In this document: positions 7,540 to 12,883 of the stretch, piece by piece | Numbering within the stretch: the first letter of the stretch is position 1 | Layout: each line of letters begins with the position of its first letter | Assembly: GCA_019509685.1 (NCBI GenBank) | Contig: JAEKLU010000273.1 | Location: 1 to 13,050, forward strand | Direction: 5' to 3' | Length of the DNA stretch: 13,050 nt | Origin: Mesorhizobium sp. | GTDB lineage: Bacteria; Pseudomonadota; Alphaproteobacteria; Rhizobiales; Rhizobiaceae | Translations under genes and position numbers: made by a program | Notes under the pieces: generated by a model | The model's database searches: none | What the model was told of the DNA's origin: nothing | The model's input: the letters and a program-made list of their open reading frames with translations, nothing else

Positions 7540-8307
7540 GTGAGCGAGACGAAGAAGGATGTCATCCGCGAGACCGACGCCGAGGCGATCAGGCTGGCAA
7601 AAACCCTGATCCGTTCGGCGCGCTTCGCGGCGCTTGCGGTAATCGAGCCCGGCACCGGCGCGCCGCTGGCGAGCAGGGTTGGCGTTGCCACCGACATCGA
7701 CGGCACGCCGCTGATCCTGATGTCGATACTGTCGGCGCATACCGGCGCCCTGCTCGCCGACCCGCGCTGTTCGTTGCTGGTGGGCGAACCCGGTAAGGGC
7801 GACGCGCTCGCCCATCCGCGCATCAGCCTGGCATGCCGGGCCAAGCGGCTGGAACGCGGATCTCCTGAGCATGCCCGGGCCGAACGGCGCTACCTCAACC
7901 GCAATCCCAAGGCGAAGCTCTATGCAGGCCTCGGCGACTTTTCGTTCTTCCGGCTCGAACCCGAACGCGCCAGCCTGAATGGCGGCTTCGGCAAGGCCTA
8001 TCTTCTCGAGCGCGACGATTTCATCACCAGCGGCCCGGTCGTCGAGGAGCTGGCCGCCAGCGAACAACCCTCGCTCGACCACGTGAATGCCGACCATCGC
8101 GATGCGATTGCCATTTACGCCCGCCATTTCGGCCGCGCCGAGGGTGACGGCTGGATCGCCACCGGTTTTGACGCGGACGGCATGGATCTCGCGGCTTCGG
8201 ACGCCGTCTGCCGGGTGTTCTTCCCGCGGCCTCTCGCCGCCGGGAGCGCGTTGCGCGCCATGCTGGTCGAGATGGCCAAGACAGGGCGCGCGGCCGAGCA
8301 ATCCTGA
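7540..8307 (+). CDS. HugZ family heme/flavin-type protein with DUF2470 domain (255 aa)
   Basis: The N-terminal part (about residues 15-150) is a split-barrel domain of the pyridoxamine-phosphate-oxidase / FMN-binding fold, as in LASRVGVATD, LILMSILSAHTGAL and DPRCSLLVGEPGKGD. The conserved GGFGKAY follows. The C-terminal part (about 175-250) is DUF2470, with HVNADHRDAIAIYARHFG at its start. This arrangement is that of HugZ-like proteins, some of which bind and break down heme; others have no known activity. The start codon is GTG 7540, 36 bases after the racemase gene, and the Shine-Dalgarno is weak. It may be read through from the upstream operon. A role in iron or heme handling is inference from the family. 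Confidence 0.85.
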   Translation: MSETKKDVIRETDAEAIRLAKTLIRSARFAALAVIEPGTGAPLASRVGVATDIDGTPLILMSILSAHTGALLADPRCSLLVGEPGKGDALAHPRISLACRAKRLERGSPEHARAERRYLNRNPKAKLYAGLGDFSFFRLEPERASLNGGFGKAYLLERDDFITSGPVVEELAASEQPSLDHVNADHRDAIAIYARHFGRAEGDGWIATGFDADGMDLAASDAVCRVFFPRPLAAGSALRAMLVEMAKTGRAAEQS

Positions 8308-8430
8308 TAGTTGATCGCGCTGCGACGAAAGCAACGCTTGAGATTTAGACGAAATGATCTACCTTTATTGGAGCGCTGATTCAGCAGCGCAAAGCGATAT
8401 CTGAATATTTGTGGAACTCAGCCGCCATTG

Positions 8431-8467
8431 CCCCCATGGCCGCTGGATGAGCCAGGACCCATGGGGG
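8431..8467 (+). promoter_or_regulatory. 5' leader hairpin that sequesters the SD of the NolR-like gene
   Basis: CCCCCATGG (8431-8439) and CCATGGGGG (8459-8467) form a perfect nine-base-pair stem. Inside it, CTGG (8443-8446) and CCAG (8452-8455) can pair around a five-base loop, with a 3x3 internal loop between the two stems. The only purine-rich ribosome-binding stretch before the ATG at 8472, GGGGGA (8463-8468), is almost wholly inside the 3' arm. This would hinder initiation unless the hairpin is opened. It could equally be a DNA operator. Confidence 0.5.
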
Positions 8468-8471
8468 ATCT

Positions 8472-8810
8472 ATGATCTCGAACAAACTAATGGCCCATGC
8501 CGGATCGGCAGCCGCGTTTCTGACGCTCATGGGCAATGAGAAGCGTCTGCTGATCGTGGCGCATCTGATCGACGGTGAAATGTCGGTCGGCGCCATCGCC
8601 GAGAAAGTGCAGCTCAGCCAATCCGCTTTGTCGCAGCATCTCGCCAAGCTCAGGGCGCTCGATCTCGTCGACACCCGCCGCGACCGCCAGATGATCTACT
8701 ACTCCTGCAAATCCGAGGCGGTGCGTGAGTTGCTGCGTATGCTGGAAGGCATTTTCGGCGACGGCGACCTCTCGCAAATGGCCTATCGATTGCGTCGCGC
8801 CGGGGCTTGA
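8472..8810 (+). CDS. ArsR family winged-helix transcriptional regulator, NolR-like (112 aa)
   Basis: A dimeric winged helix-turn-helix repressor of the ArsR superfamily. The segment GNEKRLLIVAHLIDGEMSVG (residues 21-40) leads into the helix-turn-helix, whose recognition helix lies within SQSALSQHLAKLR (49-61). The wing is about 67-77 (DTRRDRQMIYY). The metal-binding ELCVCD motif of arsenic or cadmium sensors is absent, and there is only one cysteine (Cys79). The sequence resembles NolR of Sinorhizobium, which represses nodulation and quorum-sensing genes; orthology cannot be settled here. ATG 8472 is chosen because the alternative ATG at 8461 stops after four codons. Such regulators often control their own promoter. 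Confidence 0.88.
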   Translation: MISNKLMAHAGSAAAFLTLMGNEKRLLIVAHLIDGEMSVGAIAEKVQLSQSALSQHLAKLRALDLVDTRRDRQMIYYSCKSEAVRELLRMLEGIFGDGDLSQMAYRLRRAGA

Positions 8811-8852
8811 CCCGCGAGCCTTGTCGCTCATTACCTCGCTGACAATTTCTCA

Positions 8853-8901
8853 GAGCATGATCCCGAAAAGTGGGAACCGGTTTTCGGAAAAGATCATGCT
8901 C
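8853..8901. repeat. 49-nt palindromic intergenic repeat, copy A
   Basis: The outer arms are GAGCATGATC (8853-8862) and GATCATGCTC (8892-8901). The inner arms are CCGAAAA (8863-8869) and TTTTCGG (8881-8887). The loop is eleven bases (GTGGGAACCGG), and a four-base AAAA bulge lies on the 3' side. I recognise the form as a common rhizobial intergenic palindrome of the RIME type; copy number cannot be assessed here. The element at 11039-11087 has the same geometry. Confidence 0.75.
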
Positions 8902-8914
8902 CGATGAAGAGTTA

Positions 8915-8943
8915 GATCAGGATGACGAAACGTCATTCTGATC
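8915..8943. repeat. second hairpin of the repeat element, 13-bp stem
   Basis: GATCAGGATGACG (8915-8927) and CGTCATTCTGATC (8931-8943) pair around AAA with a single G-T wobble. The hairpin lies 13 bases after palindrome copy A and is probably part of the same mobile or amplified element. It contains an ATG (8922) in frame with the downstream methyltransferase, which I do not take as the start. Confidence 0.65.
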
Positions 8944-8957
8944 CAAGCGAGGAATGC

Positions 8958-9755
8958 ATGAACCTCATCGCCATAGACGATCCGCAGGACCCGCGCGTCT
9001 CGGCCTATCTCGACATCCGCGAGCGCGACCTGGTCGGTCGGCACGGCCGCTTCATCGCCGAAGGCAAGGTGGTGCTTGACCTGTTGCTGTCGACTGGACG
9101 CTTCGCGGCGGAGTCGGTGCTCGTTCTCGAAAACCGCCTGGCAGGGCTGGACGCTGTGTTGCGCAAGGCGCCGCCGGATTTTCCGGTCTATGTCGCCGGC
9201 GCTGAGGTGATCGACCGTATCGCCGGTTTCCATATGCATCGCGGCATACTGGCGATCGGCCTGCGTGGCGATCCGGCGTCCGTCGAGGCTCTCGCGGAGA
9301 GCTTGCCCCAGCGCGCGTTGGCGGTCGTCCTCGTCGGCATATCCAATCACGACAATATGGGAGCGATCTTCCGCAATGCCGCAGCCTTCGGTGCCGACGC
9401 CGTGCTGCTCGACAGCACCTGCTGCGATCCGCTCTACCGCAAGGCGATCCGCGTTTCGGTGGGGGCGGCGCTGAAGGTGCCTTTCGCGTCCTTCGACGAC
9501 ACCGGGTCCTTCACGGCGACGCTCGATCGGCTTGGCTTCAGCCAGTTCGCCCTTTCACCGCGCGGAACGGCCGATATCCGCGACGCGCAACGCTCAGCAC
9601 GCCTGGCGCTCTATCTCGGCACCGAAGGCGAAGGCCTGCCGCGGGGTCTGCTTGCCCGGCTGCAGACGGTGCGGATCGGCATGGAGCAAGGTTTCGACAG
9701 TCTGAATGTCGCCGCCGCCTCAGCCATAGCCCTGCATCATTTTTCGTATTTGTAA
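8958..9755 (+). CDS. SpoU/TrmH family RNA 2'-O-methyltransferase (265 aa)
   Basis: A knotted SPOUT methyltransferase that would transfer a methyl group from S-adenosylmethionine to a ribose 2'-OH of tRNA or rRNA. The three SpoU motifs are in order: motif 1 NHDNMGAIFRNAAAFGA with N133 and catalytic-type R139; motif 2 LYLGTEGEGL (218-227); and motif 3 ending in SLNVAAASAIALH (248-260). The first 100 residues form a substrate-binding domain containing GRFIAEGKVV. ATG 8958 is preferred because AGGA (8950-8953) precedes it; the ATG at 8922 lies inside a repeat hairpin and would add 12 residues of repeat-derived sequence. The modified nucleotide cannot be named from sequence. The gene ends seven bases from the convergent coiled-coil gene. 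Confidence 0.9.
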   Translation: MNLIAIDDPQDPRVSAYLDIRERDLVGRHGRFIAEGKVVLDLLLSTGRFAAESVLVLENRLAGLDAVLRKAPPDFPVYVAGAEVIDRIAGFHMHRGILAIGLRGDPASVEALAESLPQRALAVVLVGISNHDNMGAIFRNAAAFGADAVLLDSTCCDPLYRKAIRVSVGAALKVPFASFDDTGSFTATLDRLGFSQFALSPRGTADIRDAQRSARLALYLGTEGEGLPRGLLARLQTVRIGMEQGFDSLNVAAASAIALHHFSYL

Positions 9756-9762
9756 GGCGACC

Positions 9763-10908
9763 TCAGTTGGCTGGTTCGGCCTTCTGCAGCGCCCTCACGC
9801 GGTCAGCAAGGCTGACGCCGCGCCCACCGGTACCTTGCTGCCCATCAGCCGCCAGGGCCTTGGCGATCGGTGAATCCGGTCCGTCGAGCTTCATCGTCAG
9901 GTTGACGACCTCGGCTGCCAGTTCATTCATTTGCTCACGCAGTCCCGCGCTTGCAGGGCGTGCATCCTGTTCGGGCTTTGCCGTCCCGGAGGCGGCAAGG
10001 TCGGTCTTGAGCCGCTTGTTCTCGCGCGCCAACACCGTCAGCCTGGCTTCCAGACGCTCCCGGTCGCCTTCGAGCTTGAGGATCGCCGCGTCGACATCGC
10101 CGCCATTGGCATCGGCGCCGCCGGCCAGCCGTGCGACGCCGTTTGCCGGCGCTGCCTCCTTCGAACGCTCCCGCGCGCGGGCAAGCTCCTTCTCGCGCCG
10201 GTCGAGCTTTTCCTCGCGATCGGCAAGCGTGGCCAAGAGCCGCTCGACCTTCTTGTCGAGGTCGGCTGACCTCTTCTTCTCCACCTTCAACGCCTCGCGC
10301 GCGGCCTTGCTTTCCGAAACGATGTCCTGGCTTCGCCTGTCCGCCTCCTTGCGCTGGCTGCGCAGCGCGGCGATGTCGTTGGCGAGCTTTTCCAGTTCCG
10401 ATTCACGCGCCACCAGCTCGATCTGACGGCTGGATGACGAGAAGCTGGCATCGTCATACATCTGCTCGAGCTTTTGCAGTTCCAGCGCGCGCTTTTCCAG
10501 CGCGCGTTCCGTCTGCGCCAGCCGGTCGGAGAGGCGTTGCTGATCCTCCTCGCGCTGCCTGAGCTCCGCGGTCTTGGCCTGCAGGTCGGAAAGCGCCTGG
10601 TTCTTGTCCTTCTTTTCGACCGCCAGCCCTTTCAGGGCCTCACGCCCTCGACCGATCTCGACCAACTGCTCGGCCGTCTTTTCCTGCAGGCTCTTGACGG
10701 TCATCTCGAGCTTTCGCGTCGTCATCGCATATTCGGCCCGAACGCGGTCCTTGTCCGCCTGGATCTCGGCCGGCGTCAGCGGCAGCGAGGCCTCGAGGCG
10801 CCGGCGTGTGAGAACGACGGCCCGCCGCCAGACCGCCGGCGCGATGAGTGACACCAGAAAGACGGCGCAGAGGAAGCCGAGTGCGAAGAACAGGACCGAC
10901 TGAACCAA
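9763..10908 (-). CDS. membrane-anchored coiled-coil protein of unknown function (381 aa)
   Basis: One hydrophobic segment at residues 4-24 (LFFALGFLCAVFLVSLI) acts as signal anchor. It is followed by a long stretch of charged heptad-like sequence (about 45-255 and 270-305), rich in Glu, Lys, Arg, Leu and Gln. That predicts an extended coiled coil held at the inner membrane. A linker rich in Gly, Ala and Asn (about 254-272) splits the coil. A conserved-looking C-terminal helix (LREQMNELAAEVVNLTMKL) precedes a Gly-rich tail. The start is taken as TTG 10908, since an in-frame stop lies three codons upstream and no ATG occurs before residue 62. A GTGGA-like site is about ten bases upstream. I do not recognise a named family; structural, envelope or division roles are possible but unproven. 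Confidence 0.8.
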   Translation of the reverse strand: MVQSVLFFALGFLCAVFLVSLIAPAVWRRAVVLTRRRLEASLPLTPAEIQADKDRVRAEYAMTTRKLEMTVKSLQEKTAEQLVEIGRGREALKGLAVEKKDKNQALSDLQAKTAELRQREEDQQRLSDRLAQTERALEKRALELQKLEQMYDDASFSSSSRQIELVARESELEKLANDIAALRSQRKEADRRSQDIVSESKAAREALKVEKKRSADLDKKVERLLATLADREEKLDRREKELARARERSKEAAPANGVARLAGGADANGGDVDAAILKLEGDRERLEARLTVLARENKRLKTDLAASGTAKPEQDARPASAGLREQMNELAAEVVNLTMKLDGPDSPIAKALAADGQQGTGGRGVSLADRVRALQKAEPAN

Positions 10909-10975
10909 GGCGTGCTATCCACTATACGGAGCGGCAATCGCTGCATTGTGCCAGCTTGGCATGGCGGAAATTCAA

Positions 10976-11001
10976 CGCCGCGGCAAGAGCATGCCGCGGC
11001 G
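10976..11001 (-). terminator. probable terminator hairpin downstream of eipA
   Basis: CGCCGCGGCA (10976-10985) and TGCCGCGGCG (10992-11001) form a perfect ten-base-pair GC-rich stem with a six-base loop. Read on the minus strand it is followed by a weak T-containing run (TTGAATTT). It lies downstream of eipA and upstream of the coiled-coil gene, so it could end the eipA transcript. The T-tract is poor, so this is tentative. Confidence 0.45.
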
Positions 11002-11038
11002 CGATCAGGATTATCCGAGCGATTATATGGACTGCCCA

Positions 11039-11087
11039 ATGCATGTCGCCCGGAAGTGTGCAGCGGTTCCGGGACAACGACATGCAT
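11039..11087. repeat. 49-nt palindromic intergenic repeat, copy B
   Basis: The outer arms are ATGCATGTCG (11039-11048) and CGACATGCAT (11078-11087). The inner arms are CCCGGAA (11049-11055) and TTCCGGG (11067-11073). The loop is eleven bases (GTGTGCAGCGG) and the 3' bulge is four bases (ACAA). Every pair in both stems is Watson-Crick. The geometry is identical to copy A at 8853-8901, but the stem sequence differs at eight pairs. It begins 13 bases after the eipA stop. I recognise the form as a frequent Mesorhizobium intergenic element. Confidence 0.75.
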
Positions 11088-11100
11088 CAGAACAAAGACG

Positions 11101-11682
11101 TCAGAACGGATTCCAGGTCGGCCGCTCGGTAAGTTTCAGATAGCCCAGATTGACGCCGAGTCGGGCGCCAACGCCGGTGCGGATCGGAACGAGGAGCACC
11201 CGGTTGGCCTGCAGCACATTGAAACCGACGCCGGCTATGACATAGGCCGAACCGGCGACGCCGCCAAAGCGGTTGTAGAGGCTGCTGATGTCGTCGAGGT
11301 TATAGACCAGCATCATCACGCGCGACCCCTCGCCGCCGAAATCCCAACCGAGCGAAGGCCCTTGCCAGAACACCTTATGGTCGCCGGCGTTCTTGGTATA
11401 GAGCGTGCCCTCGCCGTAGGTCAGGCCGCCGATCAGCGCGCCGGAGCCTTCCTCGCCAAGCAGATAACCGTTCGGCAGGCCATAGGAGGCAAAGATCTTC
11501 TCGACGACCGTGGCCAGTCCGCCCGACGTCTCGCCGAAGAATTTATGACCGGAATCAACGATTTCCTGAGCGGTGTACTGCTGCGCGCGCGACGCCGAGG
11601 TCGAAAGGACGACAGCTCCCAGAAGTGCGATCGTCATGGTGAGGACACGGACGAAGGTCCGGTCGTAGTATCGGGAAAACAT
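11101..11682 (-). CDS. eipA: EipA family envelope integrity protein, DUF1134 (193 aa)
   Basis: A periplasmic envelope protein of the DUF1134 family. The N-terminus carries a signal peptide: basic start MFSRYYDRTFVR, hydrophobic core TMTIALLGAVVL, and a likely cleavage after A-S-R-A near residue 33. The mature part holds the family's signature blocks: YTAQEIVDSGHKFFG, GEGTLYTKNAGDHKVFWQGP, GWDFGG, RFGGVAGSAY, and the C-terminal NLGYLKLTERPTWNPF. Brucella EipA folds as a small beta-barrel, supports cell-envelope integrity and is reported to be CtrA-controlled. I chose the ATG at 11682 because GGAG stands nine bases before it; GTG 11727 would add an Arg-rich leader lacking a Shine-Dalgarno. The promoter region, shared with divergent chpT, has a CtrA-like site. 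Confidence 0.9.
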   Translation of the reverse strand: MFSRYYDRTFVRVLTMTIALLGAVVLSTSASRAQQYTAQEIVDSGHKFFGETSGGLATVVEKIFASYGLPNGYLLGEEGSGALIGGLTYGEGTLYTKNAGDHKVFWQGPSLGWDFGGEGSRVMMLVYNLDDISSLYNRFGGVAGSAYVIAGVGFNVLQANRVLLVPIRTGVGARLGVNLGYLKLTERPTWNPF

Positions 11683-11786
11683 GCTTCCAATCTCCGTCAG
11701 GGAGCACTTTCGCCGACGCCTCCGCACCCCTACAGCTCTTGGCGGCCGGTCAGGGTGGCTATTACGGGCAAACTATGCCGCAATCC

Positions 11787-11801
11787 TTTTTCAACCATTA
11801 A
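11787..11801 (-). promoter_or_regulatory. degenerate CtrA-like site upstream of eipA
   Basis: One perfect TTAA half-site (11798-11801) stands seven bases from TTTT (11787-11790), giving half of the TTAA-N7-TTAA consensus. The same stretch contains TCAACCAT (11791-11798), one base off the alternative CtrA form TTAACCAT. On the minus strand a -10-like CATAGT (complement of 11772-11777) follows nine bases on. This would place CtrA near the -35 region of eipA. Confidence 0.35.
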
Positions 11802-11900
11802 GTTCTCACACGAAGATGGCGGTTCGAAGGCTGCCCTTGCCAGGAGAAGGCCGCTTCCCCTGTGAATGCACCATTTTCGCCACCGGCAATTTTGGATTTG

Positions 11901-11929
11901 TTGATGCGCGCACGGCCGCTGTGTATTCA
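11901..11929 (+). promoter_or_regulatory. candidate sigma-70 promoter for chpT
   Basis: TTGATG (11901-11906) and TATTCA (11924-11929) are 17 bases apart, an acceptable housekeeping promoter. Transcription from about 11936 would give an 85-base leader before the chpT ATG at 12020. Confidence 0.4.
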
Positions 11930-11950
11930 GAAAGCCTTGGAAAAGAGCGT

Positions 11951-11974
11951 GATTCGTCGGGGCAGGCGCGAATC
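11951..11974. promoter_or_regulatory. inverted repeat with two GANTC (CcrM) sites in the chpT leader
   Basis: GATTCG (11951-11956) and CGAATC (11969-11974) are inverted around twelve bases. Each arm contains a GANTC, the target of the cell-cycle methyltransferase CcrM in alphaproteobacteria. The rest of the 11683-12019 intergenic region shows only the CtrA-like site and the promoter pair listed here. Regulation by methylation is inference. Confidence 0.35.
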
Positions 11975-12019
11975 AGTCGTTCGGCCATGAAACATGTGAC
12001 CTGAGCAGGGATTTTGCCG

Positions 12020-12649
12020 ATGGCCGAGCTATTCACCATTTCCGCCCCGGATCTCGCAGCTTTGCTGTGCAGCCGCGTCTGCCACGACATCATTTCGCCG
12101 GTCGGCGCGATCAACAACGGCCTTGAGTTGCTCGATGAAGGCGGCGCCGACGAAGACGCCATGAAACTCATCCGCCAGAGCGCTAGAAACGCCTCGGCGC
12201 GGTTGCAGTTTGCCCGCATAGCCTTCGGCGCCGCGGGTTCGGCCGGCATGATGATCGACACTGGCGATGCGGAAGCCGTGGCCATCGCCTTCCTGAAGAA
12301 CGAGAAGCCGGAACTTGTATGGAACGGTTCGCGCGCGCTGCTGCCCAAGAACAAGGTCAAGCTGCTGCTCAACCTGATCCTCGTCGCCAATGCGGCCATC
12401 CCGCGCGGCGGCAAGCTGGTGGTTACGCTGGAAAATCTCGAAACCGAGCCGCGTTTCGCGCTCTCGGCCGCCGGCCCGATGCTGCGCGTGCCGCCGAAAT
12501 TCCTCGAACTGCATTCCGGCCACAAGCCGGAGGAGCCGATCGACGCCCATTCGGTGCAGCCCTATTACACGCTGCTTCTGGCGCGCGAAGCCAATATGAC
12601 GATCTCGATCCACGCCACCGCCGAAGAGATTGTTCTGTCCGCCGCCTGA
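12020..12649 (+). CDS. chpT: histidine phosphotransferase ChpT (209 aa)
   Basis: The phosphotransferase of the CckA-ChpT-CtrA/CpdR relay, which takes phosphate from the hybrid kinase CckA and passes it to CtrA and CpdR in the cytoplasm. The dimerisation/phosphotransfer helix reads LLCSRVCHDIISPVGAINNG, with the phosphorylated residue as His22. The number agrees with the site reported in Brucella ChpT. A second conserved block (LPKNKVKLLLNLILVANAAIPRGG) lies in the degenerate ATPase-like domain, and the length is normal for the family. ATG 12020 is used rather than TTG 12014, two codons upstream; AGGGA stands about nine bases before it. It is divergent from eipA, and a receiver-domain gene follows 234 bases on. 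Confidence 0.93.
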   Translation: MAELFTISAPDLAALLCSRVCHDIISPVGAINNGLELLDEGGADEDAMKLIRQSARNASARLQFARIAFGAAGSAGMMIDTGDAEAVAIAFLKNEKPELVWNGSRALLPKNKVKLLLNLILVANAAIPRGGKLVVTLENLETEPRFALSAAGPMLRVPPKFLELHSGHKPEEPIDAHSVQPYYTLLLAREANMTISIHATAEEIVLSAA

Positions 12650-12664
12650 GATAACGGCCAAGAA

Positions 12665-12687
12665 CAGGCAAAGTATCTTTTTGCCTG
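12665..12687. other. hairpin downstream of chpT
   Basis: CAGGCAAA (12665-12672) and TTTGCCTG (12680-12687) form a perfect eight-base-pair stem with a seven-base loop, 15 bases after the chpT stop. No T-run follows on the plus strand, so it is at best a poor intrinsic terminator; it may protect the 3' end of the chpT transcript. Confidence 0.35.
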
Positions 12688-12883
12688 GATATTGATGGCT
12701 GCCGCATGGGCGCAGCTATAGCGACGGTTGTCGTTATGTTGACGGCGCGACCGTAAGGTGTGCGCCGCGGTTCTTTGGAAAAATTTTACCTAACGGCTTT
12801 TCGGCTTCTTTACCAGATTGGCCTAGGGTCTTGTCCGATTGCCGGAGATTGCCGGTTCGGCAGATGGCAAAGAGGGCCCGGAC

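Noticed and set aside
7511..7543. Ten-codon ORF overlapping the GTG start of the HugZ-like gene (GTGA overlap)
   Set aside because: The GGAG before its ATG is only one base away, too close to be used, so coupling is not well supported.
6130..8334. Very long minus-strand open frame (734 codons)
   Set aside because: It lies antisense to the SDR end, the racemase and the HugZ-like gene, all with clear motifs; its translation is rich in Arg, Gly and Gln with no domain, as expected from a shadow frame in GC-rich DNA.
8373..8390. Hairpin GCGCTG/CAGCGC downstream of the HugZ-like gene as its terminator
   Set aside because: No T-run follows on the plus strand; the stem is short, so I do not call a terminator.
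10946..11143. 65-codon plus-strand ORF between the coiled-coil gene and eipA
   Set aside because: Most of it is made of the hairpin and the palindromic repeat; the reading frame is a by-product of those sequences.
10912..11865. Plus-strand open frame of 317 codons
   Set aside because: Runs over eipA in antisense and through both the hairpin and palindrome elements; no motif.
11816..12004. Possible 62-codon ORF upstream of chpT
   Set aside because: No Shine-Dalgarno, no family resemblance, and it overlaps the promoter pair and the GANTC inverted repeat; most likely intergenic.
12785..12814. Direct repeat TTTACC ... TTTACC, 24 bases apart, before the response regulator gene
   Set aside because: The matching part is only six bases and no known regulator motif fits; it may be chance.
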